The notes: generated by a model from the sequence alone, not told the origin. Shown: positions 46,433-55,797, counted from the first letter of the stretch. The stretch: DNA of 64,000 nucleotides from Acinetobacter pseudolwoffii (GCF_002803605.1 NZ_PHRG01000001.1:434001-498000), one strand, 5' to 3'. Made by a program: numbers and translations.

Positions 46433-47881
46433 CTATTTTATATATAAGTGATTTTGCGCAAGTTCGACTGAGATTGCTCCAACATTACCTGCGCCTTGGG
46501 TTAATAACAAGTCATTTGCTTGCAATACTTTTCTCATGATCTGATTCAGATTACCGTCCACCGCATCGACCAGAATTGGCTCAACTTCGCCACGTAAACG
46601 AATGCTGCGGGCTAAAGTACGGCTGTCCGCCCCTACAATCGGTTTTTCACCGGCAGGATAAACATCCAATAACAATAACTGGTCTACAGTAGAAAGTACT
46701 TCCACAAAATCATCAAAACAGTCACGGGTACGGCTATAACGGTGTGGCTGGAACATCATCACCAGGCGACGATCCGGATGACTCTGACGCGCGGCTTTAA
46801 TGGTGGCTTCGACTTCTTTTGGATGATGACCATAATCATCCACCAGTTTTACATTACCACCCTCAATTTCAAATTCGCCCTGAACTTCGAAGCGACGGCC
46901 TACCCCACTGAAACCTTCCAGTGCACGGCAAATAGAAGCATCAGACACGCCTTCATCGGTCGCAACACCAATCGCAGCCAAGGCATTCAGGACATTATGC
47001 AAACCTGGCTGATTCACGGTTACACGTAATGGCTCACGCTCTTTACGCAATACGGTAAAGTGCGTTTGCATGCCGTCCTGATCGACATCTATCGCGCGAA
47101 TGTCATTGTCTTCATTAAAACCGTAGGTCAGCACTGGACGTGCAATTCGTGGCATGATTTCACGAATATTGGCATCATCACCACAGACCACGGCCAGGCC
47201 ATAAAATGGCAGTTTTTGCAGGAACTGGATAAAAGTATCTTTCAGCACATCGAAGCTACCGCCATAAGTGTCCATATGGTCGGCATCGATATTGGTCACT
47301 ACAGCAGCCATAGGTTCCAAGTGCAGGAAAGAGGCATCCGATTCATCGGCTTCTGCCACGATATAACGGCTGGCCCCCAGAGCAGCATTCATACCGGTAC
47401 GGTTTAACAAACCGCCGATCACATAGGTTGGATCCATGTTTTCTTCTGCCAGCATACAGGTAAGCAGACTGGTGGTCGTGGTTTTGCCATGGGTACCGGC
47501 AACCGCAATACCATGACGGTAACGCATCAGCTCACCCAGCATTTCTGCACGGCGAACCACAGGAATACGACTTTCAATCGCGGTTTTAATTTCCGGGTTT
47601 TCCTTGTCAATCGCAGTGGACACCACGATCACATTGGCCCCTTTAATATTATTTGCAGTGTGCCCGATATAAACCTTGATCCCATTTTCTTCCAGCTGCG
47701 CCGTGGTATTGGATGCCTTGATATCTGAACCGGAAACTTTATAGCCCTGATTTTTCAATACTTCGGCAATACCACACATGCCTGCACCGCCAATGCCCAC
47801 AAAATGAATGTGTTTGATACGGCGCATTTCCGGCACTTTAATTAATTTTTTCGCTTGTTCAGCTGGGGTTACTGGAGACAT
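46433..47881 (-). CDS. murC: UDP-N-acetylmuramate--L-alanine ligase
   Basis: Mur ligase, 482 residues (E. coli MurC 491). It adds L-Ala to UDP-MurNAc. The N-terminal Rossmann region [17 protein letters not shown] and the ATP-binding loop [14 protein letters not shown] are clear, as are [18 protein letters not shown] and [11 protein letters not shown]. It starts three bases after the murG stop, so murG-murC are co-translated. Confidence 0.98.
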   Translation of the reverse strand: MSPVTPAEQAKKLIKVPEMRRIKHIHFVGIGGAGMCGIAEVLKNQGYKVSGSDIKASNTTAQLEENGIKVYIGHTANNIKGANVIVVSTAIDKENPEIKTAIESRIPVVRRAEMLGELMRYRHGIAVAGTHGKTTTTSLLTCMLAEENMDPTYVIGGLLNRTGMNAALGASRYIVAEADESDASFLHLEPMAAVVTNIDADHMDTYGGSFDVLKDTFIQFLQKLPFYGLAVVCGDDANIREIMPRIARPVLTYGFNEDNDIRAIDVDQDGMQTHFTVLRKEREPLRVTVNQPGLHNVLNALAAIGVATDEGVSDASICRALEGFSGVGRRFEVQGEFEIEGGNVKLVDDYGHHPKEVEATIKAARQSHPDRRLVMMFQPHRYSRTRDCFDDFVEVLSTVDQLLLLDVYPAGEKPIVGADSRTLARSIRLRGEVEPILVDAVDGNLNQIMRKVLQANDLLLTQGAGNVGAISVELAQNHLYIK

Positions 47882-47884
47882 AGT

Positions 47885-48991
47885 TTACTCGAATGATAAT
47901 TCTTGAATTAAACGGACCACATGTTGAGTCGCATCGGGTTGAGCCTGTCGACGTGCTTTTACCGCCATTTCCATTAATAGCTGGCGATTCAGCATCGGCT
48001 CTAATAAGGTTTTTAAACTTTCCGGGGTCATGCTGGCCTGTGGGCAGATTTTTGCCGCATTAATCTTGGCCAGAAAACCGGCATTGGCAGTCTGGTGATC
48101 ATCCACCGCACTTGGAAGCGGTACAAAAATCGCAGCCACACCTGCCGTCGCAATTTCGGTCACCGTCAATGCGCCAGCACGACAGATCACCACATCGGCA
48201 TCACTATAGGCTTTGGCCATATCTTCAATAAAAGGCTGGACTTCGACGTGCAGATTTGCCGGAGCATTGGCATAACATGCACGCGTCGCCTCAGCATGGT
48301 TTTGACCACACTGATGATAGACATTTAAAGGCACATTGAACTGTTTTAAGGCTTCAGGCACCCGTTCATTTAAGGCCTGCGCCCCCAAAGATCCGCCCAC
48401 GATTAAAATGCGTAAGGGTAATCCTGCTTTTTCGCGCTCCTGATAACGCCAGGACGGATTTAAAATGTCACTAATTTCTTGGCGCACCGGATTGCCCGTG
48501 GTCACGATTTTATCCTGTGCGGGAAAGGTGTCCGGAAACGCCTGACACACCGTCTTGGCAACACGCGACAATTGGCTATTGGTAAAACCGGCCACCGCAT
48601 TCTGCTCATGAACCAGCACCGGAATGCCTAGGATACGCGCAGCCAGACCACCCGGCCCTGCCACATAACCACCAAAGCCGGCTACGGCATCGACTTTTAG
48701 CTGCTTCATGTATTTCATGGCACTAAAAGTCGCTTTCATAATTTTAAAAGGGGCCAAGGCCTTACGTACAAAACCATTACCACGCACACCCTGAATATCA
48801 ATTTGATAAACAGGAATATTCTGATTTTTTAATAAACGATTTTCCATGCCTGCAGGCGTAGCCAGCCAAGACACTTCAATCCCTTGTTGTTGTAAATTTT
48901 TTGCAACGGCTAACGCTGGAAACACATGTCCACCCGTACCTGCGGCCATCATCATGACATGTTTAGGCTGTTTTTGCTGAGCGTCGGTCAC
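47885..48991 (-). CDS. murG: UDP-GlcNAc:undecaprenyl-PP-MurNAc-pentapeptide GlcNAc transferase MurG
   Basis: GT28 glycosyltransferase, 368 residues. It makes lipid II from lipid I on the inner face of the membrane. G-loop motifs MMMAAGTGGHVFPALAVA (about 13-30) and GFGGYVAGPGGLAA, the HEQNAVAGFTN segment, the third glycine loop GGSLGAQALNE, and the donor-binding CRAGALTVTEIATAGVAAIFVPLPSAVDDHQTANA are present. The start is GTG (MTDAQQKQPKHV). First gene of the dcw run in this window; the mra/ftsI/murE-F part of a classical dcw cluster is not adjacent. Confidence 0.97.
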   Translation of the reverse strand: MTDAQQKQPKHVMMMAAGTGGHVFPALAVAKNLQQQGIEVSWLATPAGMENRLLKNQNIPVYQIDIQGVRGNGFVRKALAPFKIMKATFSAMKYMKQLKVDAVAGFGGYVAGPGGLAARILGIPVLVHEQNAVAGFTNSQLSRVAKTVCQAFPDTFPAQDKIVTTGNPVRQEISDILNPSWRYQEREKAGLPLRILIVGGSLGAQALNERVPEALKQFNVPLNVYHQCGQNHAEATRACYANAPANLHVEVQPFIEDMAKAYSDADVVICRAGALTVTEIATAGVAAIFVPLPSAVDDHQTANAGFLAKINAAKICPQASMTPESLKTLLEPMLNRQLLMEMAVKARRQAQPDATQHVVRLIQELSFE

Positions 48992-49410
48992 GGTCTAATT
49001 CTTCAATTTAAAAAATGGAACAGGAAATCTGATTTAAGTGGTCAATTGTAATCACAATTGTAGGGCCTTGAAAGTTTATTTACTTTATTTCAACAAGGCA
49101 TTAATTGTTTTTTTCATACGATTTTAAAGTTTAAACTAGTTTTGTTATCAGGCAGGCATTTTTCCTTAGACTTAAGTGACATATAAACACAATTTTAACC
49201 CTCTTTCATTTAATCTTTCCCTCACTGTATTTGTTAGATCTATTTGTTTTTCGGGATTTTCTCAGCAATTTCTATTCATTCACCAGTTTAATTGCTCTAT
49301 TAACTTATGCCTAAATCATATAAATCTTAATAAAATTTTATGTTATCCATATCGCTATATACTTTTTTAGCTGTATTAGCGCATTGATTGAATGGATTAA
49401 ATCATTATAA
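48992..49410. other. AT-rich intergenic region between murG and an MFS gene
   Basis: A 419-base divergent promoter region, very AT-rich at 49176-49400. A 64-codon frame there has the base composition of non-coding DNA and no ribosome site. I see no clear hairpin or repeat. Confidence 0.45.
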
Positions 49411-50610
49411 ATGTCAAAAATATCAATTCGTGACCTATGGATTATTTTGGCCGGCTATTTGGCGGCTATTCATGTCGGGAAACTTTCTGCGGTTATTCCC
49501 ATTTTACAACAGGATTTAGGTCTCAGCTTTACGCAAGCCGGTTTTTCCCTGTCTCTGGTTCAAGGCGCGGGGATGCTGTTTGCCTTGTGTATTGGTGCAT
49601 TGTCAGAAAAAGTCGGTTTAAAACGCTGTCTGATCTTGGCGTTGATCATTTTAGGCCTCAGCAGTATGGCAGGCCTCTGGATTCAGCATGTCGCGGCGTT
49701 GTATTTCTTCCGTTTTACTGAAGGGATCGGATTTTTAACTATCTCCTTATGTGCCCCTGCCATTCTCAAACGTATCAGCCGAGCTGAAACACTCAATTTT
49801 AAAATGGGACTCTGGAGTTCCTATATGGGGGTTGGTGTCAGTCTTGCTGTTTTTACCATTCCCATGCTGCTTGAATACCTGAGTTGGCAAAGTATTTGGG
49901 CCATTTTAGGGAGTCTCTGTCTGCTCATTGCAGTGATGATTAAACGGTATTTATATATTGAAGCGGTCACACCGGTACAGCCGAATCGCCCGCAAGCCGG
50001 CACAGAAAATACCTCCTTCTGGCAAATTATTAAAGTGACCCTGACTCACCCACCGATTTTGTGTTTGGCCATTATTTTTGCCTGTTATACCAGTCAGTGG
50101 ATAACCGTGACTGGATTCTTGCCTACCCTGTATGTCGAACATGGGATTGATTTAAAAGTCGCAGGGGCTCTGGTCTCGATGGTGGTGCTTGCTAATTTAG
50201 GCGGTACCTTTGGCGCAGGTATGTTGCTGCAAGGTGGCTGGAAACCCAAAACCCTGTTAAGCACAGGATTTATCGCCATGCTGTGCAGCAGCTTGCTGAC
50301 TTTTGCGGCAAGCTCTTGGCTGTCATTTGAATTACAGTTTGTGAGTGCCGTACTGTTTTCACTCATTGGCGGAATGATTCCGACCACGATCTTTGCGATT
50401 ACCCTGCGCTATACACCGCGTGCCAATGCCGCAGCCGCCAGTGTCGGTCTGGTTTTACAGGTTTCAGCCTGTGCGCAATTCTTTGTACCTCCTCTGAGTG
50501 CGGCACTGGTATCCACGACACAACAATGGGCCCATATCGCGACAGTCACAGCCTGTCTTTCTATCTTAGGGATATTGATGACGCTGCTTTTATTTAAGCG
50601 ATATGCTTAA
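49411..50610 (+). CDS. major facilitator superfamily transporter
   Basis: A 399-residue inner-membrane protein with 12 predicted membrane segments. It has MFS features: DLWIILAGYLAAIHVGKLSAVIPILQQDLGLS in helix one, GALSEKVGLKR between helices two and three (motif A position), and the second-half counterpart GAGMLLQGGWKPK. The overall pattern resembles CynX/NimT-type or other small-solute MFS carriers, but substrate residues cannot be read. No ribosome site is strong before the ATG at 49411. The gene stands alone; its terminator has been split by a MITE-like insertion. Confidence 0.8.
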   Translation: MSKISIRDLWIILAGYLAAIHVGKLSAVIPILQQDLGLSFTQAGFSLSLVQGAGMLFALCIGALSEKVGLKRCLILALIILGLSSMAGLWIQHVAALYFFRFTEGIGFLTISLCAPAILKRISRAETLNFKMGLWSSYMGVGVSLAVFTIPMLLEYLSWQSIWAILGSLCLLIAVMIKRYLYIEAVTPVQPNRPQAGTENTSFWQIIKVTLTHPPILCLAIIFACYTSQWITVTGFLPTLYVEHGIDLKVAGALVSMVVLANLGGTFGAGMLLQGGWKPKTLLSTGFIAMLCSSLLTFAASSWLSFELQFVSAVLFSLIGGMIPTTIFAITLRYTPRANAAAASVGLVLQVSACAQFFVPPLSAALVSTTQQWAHIATVTACLSILGILMTLLLFKRYA

Positions 50611-50631
50611 TAAAAAAAAGCCTCAGATGAG

Positions 50632-50967
50632 TAATGCCAGTCAGTTAAGAAATTGACTAGCATTTTCTTTTTTAAATTCATGATCATATTTGACAAGTAG
50701 AAAAGTCATCCGCAACTGTTTGAGGCAGGACTAGATTTAAAAATGATTGTTTCTGCGACAAATTTACTAGTCGATGGTGGCTGCCGAGTTTTGCGGTGAG
50801 GAGTGTTGCTCCGCAAGATGCCTTCCTTGCGAAGCTTCGCTTCTCATTTGGGCGAAACCAAAGTAACAAATTATTTTCAAGCATTTGATTTATAAAGTTA
50901 AGACTCCGTCGTGAACGACTAAAAAGTTAAAGAGTCTACTTCTAAACTCCTTAACTGATCAGCATTA
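50632..50967. mobile_element. MITE-like element inserted in a terminator
   Basis: A 336-base element. The left end TAATGCCAGTCAGTTAAG (50632-50649) and right end CTTAACTGATCAGCATTA (50950-50967) are inverted copies matching at 15 of 18 positions. The 11-mer CCTCAGATGAG flanks both sides (50621-50631 and 50968-50978). Removing the element and one copy restores AGCCTCA-GA-TGAGGCT between A8 and T5, a normal bidirectional terminator for the MFS gene and gshB. The element has no transposase; a 66-codon minus-strand frame inside looks spurious. It is therefore a non-autonomous transposon. Part of the flanking repeat is palindromic, so the exact duplication length is uncertain. Confidence 0.75.
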
Positions 50968-50996
50968 CCTCAGATGAGGCTCTTTTTCTGTCTGGT

Positions 50997-51947
50997 TTAA
51001 ACCTGCTGCGAACGGCCTGCCTCTAATACAGCAAACAGATCATCGGCAATTGAGGTTCCAAACTGGTCATCAATTTCACGAATACAGGTTGGGCTGGTTA
51101 CATTAATTTCAGTGACATAATTACCAATCACATCCAGTCCTACAAAAACCAGACCTTTTTCTCTAAGATAAGGGCCTACTTTTGCCGCAATGGCGCGGTC
51201 ATTTTCAGTCAGTGGACGTGCTTCTCCCAGACCGCCTGCCGCCAGATTGCCGCGCACTTCACCATTTTGTGGAATACGGGCCAAGCAATATGGTACTGGC
51301 TCGCCATTAATCATCAGGATACGTTTATCACCTTCGACAATTTCAGGAATATAACGCTGTGCCATAATCGGCTGGGTACCGTTATTGGTCAGCATTTCAA
51401 TGGTTGAACCAATATTGATGCCATCCTGATACAGGCGGAAAATTCCAGTACCCCCCATGCCATCCAGCGGTTTCACAATCACATCGACCTGTTCTTTGAG
51501 AAACTCACGAATCAGGCTTTGCTGCGAAGTCACCAGTGTCGGAACTTGCAGATGCGGGAACTGGGTCGCAAACAGTTTTTCATTACAGTCACGCAGGCTT
51601 TGTGGCTTGTTAATAATCCATGCACCTTCGCGTTCTGCCTGCTCCAGAATATAAGTGGTGTAGACAAAATTCATATCAAAAGGTGGATCTTTACGCATCA
51701 ACACCACATCATAAGCAGCGATGGATTCTTTCTTTTTTTCACCGAGTTCATAATAGTGATCATAGTCTTCAAACACCTGTAGCGGCGCTATCAAACCAAA
51801 AGCTTTGCCCTGCTCAATATATAAATCTTGTTGTAATGCATAACCAAGCTCATGCCCACGGCGTGCTGCTGCCCAAAGCATGGCCATGGTCGAGTCTTTC
51901 TTCAGGTTTACATTTTCGATGGGATCCATCACAACAAGTACGCGCAT
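50997..51947 (-). CDS. gshB: glutathione synthetase
   Basis: ATP-grasp enzyme, 316 residues (E. coli GshB 316). It joins glycine to gamma-glutamylcysteine. Motifs: N-terminal VLVVMDPIENVNLKKDSTMAML, nucleotide-binding KPLDGMGGTGIFRL, LMINGEPVPYCLARIP, GLDVIGNYVTEINVTSPTCIREID near the C-terminus with Mg ligands. No gshA is adjacent. Its terminator is now distorted by the MITE-like insertion, so read-through towards the MFS gene's antisense strand is possible. Confidence 0.96.
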   Translation of the reverse strand: MRVLVVMDPIENVNLKKDSTMAMLWAAARRGHELGYALQQDLYIEQGKAFGLIAPLQVFEDYDHYYELGEKKKESIAAYDVVLMRKDPPFDMNFVYTTYILEQAEREGAWIINKPQSLRDCNEKLFATQFPHLQVPTLVTSQQSLIREFLKEQVDVIVKPLDGMGGTGIFRLYQDGINIGSTIEMLTNNGTQPIMAQRYIPEIVEGDKRILMINGEPVPYCLARIPQNGEVRGNLAAGGLGEARPLTENDRAIAAKVGPYLREKGLVFVGLDVIGNYVTEINVTSPTCIREIDDQFGTSIADDLFAVLEAGRSQQV

Positions 51948-52091
51948 GTGTCTCTGCTCTTTTTCAAAAAATGACTTAGCAAGGAGTATAGCTTGTGTGG
52001 ATTCTTTTGTTTATGGTGATTTTGCATGACTTGTTCTGTATAGATTTTTAGATAAGTACTGAGGCAGATTGAGCTCAAAAGGAGGTTTGCC

Positions 52092-52292
52092 ATGCAACAG
52101 GCAATTATCGGTTTTCATTTGGATGAAGAACAGCATTGGGTTGCAGAGCTGGCCTGCGGACATGGCCAGCATGTACGGCATACCCCGCCGTGGCAAAATC
52201 GGCCCTGGGTGATGACCGAGCAAGGTCGCAAAGAAAAGCTCGGCATGCTGCTGGATTGTAAAAAATGTGAAAAGTGCGAAACTGAAACCTGA
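52092..52292 (+). CDS. DUF3565 domain protein, small putative metal-binding
   Basis: A 66-residue protein matching DUF3565: IIGFHLDEEQHWVAELACGHGQHVRHTPPWQNRPWVMTEQGR followed by LDCKKCEKCE. Conserved Cys and His residues (CGHGQH, CKKCEKC) suggest a zinc or other metal site. GGAGG stands before the ATG. Function is not known. It is divergent from gshB and upstream of the copper operon by 91 bases, but not necessarily linked to it. Confidence 0.85.
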   Translation: MQQAIIGFHLDEEQHWVAELACGHGQHVRHTPPWQNRPWVMTEQGRKEKLGMLLDCKKCEKCETET

Positions 52293-52383
52293 ACCTATAA
52301 AAGTGTGATGTAGCTGACTAAAAATAATCTCGCACAGGATTTGCTAATTGCAGTCACTGCGTTTATGCTTTTATTGCTCAAAC

Positions 52384-52833
52384 ATGCAGCGTATTTTTTC
52401 AGGGTGGACTTTGCTCACACGGCTCGTCAAACAAATCTGGTTGGTGATGCTTATGGTTTTTGCCATAGGCTGGAGCAGTATGTCTGTTGCTTCTGCAACA
52501 ACCATGCATTTGGTCATGTCGTCTGAACAGATGGGCAGCCATTGTCTGGACATGGTAAAAGCCTCCACCTCTCATGCTATGCATGAATCTGCGCATAACT
52601 CAGATCAAGACCTGACACAGGCTGACTGTTTTCCGGATACGCCACAGCACTCACAAGACTGTCTGGATTGCAGTACGATGGCCTGTCAAAGCCAGATGAG
52701 CGGCTTGCAAATTTCCGTTCCTGAACTGACAGTATTCGACCATCATTCTCTAGAAAGAACCCTCCTCCCAACTTATCATGCCAAACACCTTGCCGGTTAT
52801 TGGCAGGAAATCCTGCGCCCACCCAAAACTTAA
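52384..52833 (+). CDS. small exported His/Met/Cys-rich protein of the copper operon
   Basis: About 149 residues from ATG 52384; a TTG at 52348 would add 12. A basic N-terminus and hydrophobic stretch (KQIWLVMLMVFAIGWSSM) look like a signal anchor or long signal peptide. The remaining sequence is rich in His, Met and Cys: SEQMGSHCLDM, SHAMHESAHNSD, DCLDCSTMACQSQMSG. Such residues favour Cu(I)/Cu(II) binding, and copA begins 39 bases downstream on the same strand. I do not recognise a named family. It may be a periplasmic copper carrier or sensor of this operon; that is inference from composition and position. Confidence 0.7.
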   Translation: MQRIFSGWTLLTRLVKQIWLVMLMVFAIGWSSMSVASATTMHLVMSSEQMGSHCLDMVKASTSHAMHESAHNSDQDLTQADCFPDTPQHSQDCLDCSTMACQSQMSGLQISVPELTVFDHHSLERTLLPTYHAKHLAGYWQEILRPPKT

Positions 52834-52872
52834 TCCTGAATATTCAATTTTTTATTAATTAAGGATTAAGTG

Positions 52873-54639
52873 ATGTTAATTAAAATTCCCCAATGCCTAT
52901 GTCTGGGCATTTGCCTGATGTCATCGTCTGCAGTTTTTGCAGCTGTTAAAGAATATCATCTGGTCATTGATGAAAGCCCGCTCAATCTCACCGGCAAGAC
53001 GGTCAAACGGATTACCGTAAACGGAAAATTCCCTGCCCCCTTGCTGGAATTCGAAGAAGGTGATGATGCGGTGATTCATGTGCAAAATAACCTGAAGAAT
53101 CAAGATACCTCGCTGCACTGGCATGGCCTGCTCCTGCCCGGCCTAATGGATGGTGTCCCTGGATTTAATGGTTTTCAGGGTATCAAACCGAAGCAGTCTT
53201 TTACTTATCGTTTCAAGGTTCGTCAAAACGGTACCTATTGGTATCATGCGCATTCCAAAGGCCAGGAACAGGACGGTTTATATGGTGCCTTGGTGATTTA
53301 TCCCAAAGCGCAAACACCGGTGCCTGAGCATGAAAAAACCGAGCGGGATTATGTAGTGATGCTGTCGGATTTTCATGAACAGGGCAGCCAGCAGATTCAG
53401 AATAATTTAAAAAAATCGGCCGAATATTATCAGAATCAGCGTGAAACCGTGGGCGATGTACTCCAGCAGGTAAAACGTGACGGCCTCAAGGCCACCTGGT
53501 CAGATCGCAAAATGTGGAACCAGATGCGCATGTTGAAAACCGACCTGTCTGATGTCAGCGGTTATACCTTTCTGATCAATGGCAAAACCCCGCAACAGAA
53601 CTGGAGCGGCCAATTTAAACCGAATGAAAAGGTTCGTCTGCGATTCATTAATGCCTCGGCCATGTCGTTTTTCGATGTACGTATTCCCCAGCTTAAAATG
53701 ACCGTGGTTAGCGCCGATGGACAAGCTGTACAGCCGGTCGCTGTAGATGAATTCCGTATCGGAACTGCTGAAACGTATGATGTGATTGTGGAACCAACTG
53801 CACCTCATTACCAGATTGAAGCCGAATCGATCGACCGTTCAGGCTTTGCCATTGGCAGCTTGCACAATGAGGCTGATCCAGCGACACATCCGATTCAATT
53901 ACCGACGCCACGTCCACGTGCCTTATTGACCATGGAAGATATGGGACATGGCGAACCGCATGACATGTCTCATACCGCACACAGCAGTCAGACCACGAAA
54001 TCTGCAACAGATACGCCTAAACATGATGAGCATGCCCAGCACGACATGCACGCAGGTCACAGTGCTATACCCAAGACAAATCCGTCTCATCCACCGGTTG
54101 AGGGTTGGGTCAATATGTCTACGCCTGCAGGGCATAAAGCATTGCAATATCAAGACCTCAAAGCCCTGACGCCACAAACCGATACCCGAGCCGCAGAACG
54201 TGAACTGGTGATTCGTCTGGGTGGAACCATGGAACGTTATATCTGGACCATCAATGGTAAAAAATTCAGTGATGCCGAACCATTGCAGGTGCAATATGGC
54301 GAACGGATCCGTTTGAAATTTATCAATGACAGCATGATGGCGCATCCGATGCATTTACATGGCATGTTTATGCAGTTGGAAAATGGTCAATCTGCTGCAC
54401 AGATGCCAAATAAACACACCGTGATTGTGCCACCTGGAAAAACGCTCACAACCTTATTAACGGCAGATGAACTGGGAGAATGGGCGATTCACTGCCATCT
54501 GCTCTATCACATGAGTGCCGGCATGATGAATAAGCTGATTGTGGCACATGTGAATGACGATCAAGCTTCTCATGCTTCGCCGCAACAAATGCCGTCAAAG
54601 CCAGCAGTGGATCAAGGAGAAAGCCATGCACATCACTAA
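52873..54639 (+). CDS. copA: multicopper oxidase, copper resistance protein CopA
   Basis: A 588-residue periplasmic cupredoxin oxidase of the CopA/PcoA family; it oxidises Cu(I) and sequesters copper. A signal peptide (MLIKIPQCLCLGICLMSSSAVFA) is followed by three cupredoxin domains. Copper ligands: SLHWHGLLLPG and TYWYHAHSKGQEQDGLYG in domain one; HPMHLHGMFMQ and WAIHCHLLYHMSAGMM (about 540-553) in the last. A Met/His-rich insertion (about 354-396, MEDMGHGEPHDMSH...HDMHAGH) can bind extra copper. AAGGA stands seven bases before ATG 52873; a GTG just before is less likely. It overlaps copB by 14 bases. Confidence 0.95.
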   Translation: MLIKIPQCLCLGICLMSSSAVFAAVKEYHLVIDESPLNLTGKTVKRITVNGKFPAPLLEFEEGDDAVIHVQNNLKNQDTSLHWHGLLLPGLMDGVPGFNGFQGIKPKQSFTYRFKVRQNGTYWYHAHSKGQEQDGLYGALVIYPKAQTPVPEHEKTERDYVVMLSDFHEQGSQQIQNNLKKSAEYYQNQRETVGDVLQQVKRDGLKATWSDRKMWNQMRMLKTDLSDVSGYTFLINGKTPQQNWSGQFKPNEKVRLRFINASAMSFFDVRIPQLKMTVVSADGQAVQPVAVDEFRIGTAETYDVIVEPTAPHYQIEAESIDRSGFAIGSLHNEADPATHPIQLPTPRPRALLTMEDMGHGEPHDMSHTAHSSQTTKSATDTPKHDEHAQHDMHAGHSAIPKTNPSHPPVEGWVNMSTPAGHKALQYQDLKALTPQTDTRAAERELVIRLGGTMERYIWTINGKKFSDAEPLQVQYGERIRLKFINDSMMAHPMHLHGMFMQLENGQSAAQMPNKHTVIVPPGKTLTTLLTADELGEWAIHCHLLYHMSAGMMNKLIVAHVNDDQASHASPQQMPSKPAVDQGESHAHH

Positions 54640-55648
54640 GCTCTTTTTAAAATCGGTATTAAGCAGTGCACTGCTCGTGGCGAGTTTCGGTATATTGGCA
54701 GCGGATCATCAGGATCATCAGGATCATCAGGATCATCAGGATCATCAGGATCATCAGGATCATCAGGATCATCAGGATCATCAGGATCATCAGGATCATC
54801 AGGATCATCAGGATCATCAGGATCATCAGGATCATCATCCTAGCAAAACTGCAGTACATCACAGCGCTCCTATTGCAGTGCCGGATCTACGCTCACATAC
54901 CCAACAAGCTCGATCTTTATCTGATCAAGAATCTGTAGGGCACGAAAAACCTGTTGGCGCTACTGCGGAGCATGACCATCGGAAAGAACATGGTGCACAG
55001 ATTTATAGCCAAGTCATTCTGGACCAGAAATGGCAAATCAATTCAGCTGGAAATGGCGCTTTTAAATCAGAGAATGAAGCCAGAATTGGTACTGATGAAA
55101 ACAAGGTTTTTCTCAAGCTGCAGGCAGATAAATCTGAATCGAGTCAGGCTGACTATGCGGCCGAAATCCTGTATAGCCGTAATATTTCCGATTTCTGGGA
55201 TGTACAAACCGGTTTGCGCTACCGTCAGGAAAATATAAGCCAGCATACAGCTTCCCTACAAAATGAACGTTTCGATGCAGTGCTTGGACTGCATGGCCTG
55301 GCCCCTTATTTTTTTGAAACCAATGCCTATCTCTATGTCGGTGAAGATGATTTTGTCGGATTCAAACTGGAAACAGAACGTGACCTGTTGCTGACTCAGA
55401 AACTGATTATGCAGCCCTTTATTGAACTGGATATCATTTTCAATGATCAAGCTGCGAGTGCGAAAAAATCTGGTCTGAGTCATGCGACATTAGGATTGGA
55501 AACCCGTTATGAGATCAGTAAAAAAGTCATGCCTTATCTGCAGGTTGGCTATGAATATAGCAAAGGAAATAAACAGGCTGTCTGGCAGCAGGCATCCGGC
55601 TCTGACCGGGTCTGGATCTATGCTTTAGGACTTAAAATGATGTTTTAA
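54626..55648 (+). CDS. copB: copper resistance protein CopB with tandem DHQ repeats
   Basis: A 340-residue outer-membrane protein of the CopB/PcoB family. Signal peptide (1-26, ending GILAA), then 14 uninterrupted Asp-His-Gln repeats (27-68) and HHPSK, a His-rich linker, and the CopB barrel (about 120-340) with GAQIYSQVILDQKWQINSAGNGAFKSENEARIGTDENKVFLK and C-terminal Phe (LGLKMMF). It works with CopA to bind or export copper. ATG 54626 has a strong AAGGAG site inside copA, so translation is coupled. Its length is close to the family's usual value, although many CopB proteins have Met/His repeats rather than DHQ. Confidence 0.93.
   Translation: MHITKLFLKSVLSSALLVASFGILAADHQDHQDHQDHQDHQDHQDHQDHQDHQDHQDHQDHQDHQDHQDHHPSKTAVHHSAPIAVPDLRSHTQQARSLSDQESVGHEKPVGATAEHDHRKEHGAQIYSQVILDQKWQINSAGNGAFKSENEARIGTDENKVFLKLQADKSESSQADYAAEILYSRNISDFWDVQTGLRYRQENISQHTASLQNERFDAVLGLHGLAPYFFETNAYLYVGEDDFVGFKLETERDLLLTQKLIMQPFIELDIIFNDQAASAKKSGLSHATLGLETRYEISKKVMPYLQVGYEYSKGNKQAVWQQASGSDRVWIYALGLKMMF
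54704..54829 (+). repeat. 14 x 9-bp tandem repeat (GATCATCAG) in copB
   Basis: 126 bases of perfect GATCATCAG units, coding for (Asp-His-Gln)14, followed by GATCATCAT. The unit is a multiple of three, so copy-number change keeps the frame. Every copy contains a GATC site. The repeat also creates long open frames on other strands that are not genes. Confidence 0.97.
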
Positions 55649-55685
55649 GGACGGATTATCATTTTTAAGATAAAAGGTAAGACCA

Positions 55686-55720
55686 CGACGAAGTATGAAA
55701 AACCCATTCATACTTCGTCG
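55686..55720. terminator. perfect 14-bp hairpin between copB and the membrane-protein gene
   Basis: CGACGAAGTATGAA / TTCATACTTCGTCG with a 7-base loop, 38 bases after the copB stop. No T run follows on either strand, so it may act as an mRNA 3' stabiliser or terminator-like element between convergent genes. Confidence 0.5.
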
Positions 55721-55797
55721 GCTGTTATTAAATTGACTCAAGAGAAGTAGGCTGTGTATTGTCCAGAGAAAGCATTGCTACTGCCTGCTCTCTGTTT

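Noticed and set aside
49176-49370. 64-codon AT-rich frame in the murG-MFS spacer
   Set aside because: Phe/Asn/Leu-rich composition typical of random AT-rich DNA, no ribosome site.
49384-49411. TTGATT-N16-TATAAA as promoter of the MFS gene
   Set aside because: The -10 element would touch the start codon, leaving no leader; more likely chance.
50684-50884. 66-codon minus-strand frame
   Set aside because: It lies wholly inside the MITE-like element and has no domain; likely an artefact of a dispersed repeat.
54659-54938. Long repetitive open frames on both strands inside copB (poly Met-Ile-Leu and poly Ile-Ile-Arg)
   Set aside because: They are frame shadows of the 9-bp tandem repeat; only the DHQ frame has a signal peptide and continues into a CopB domain.
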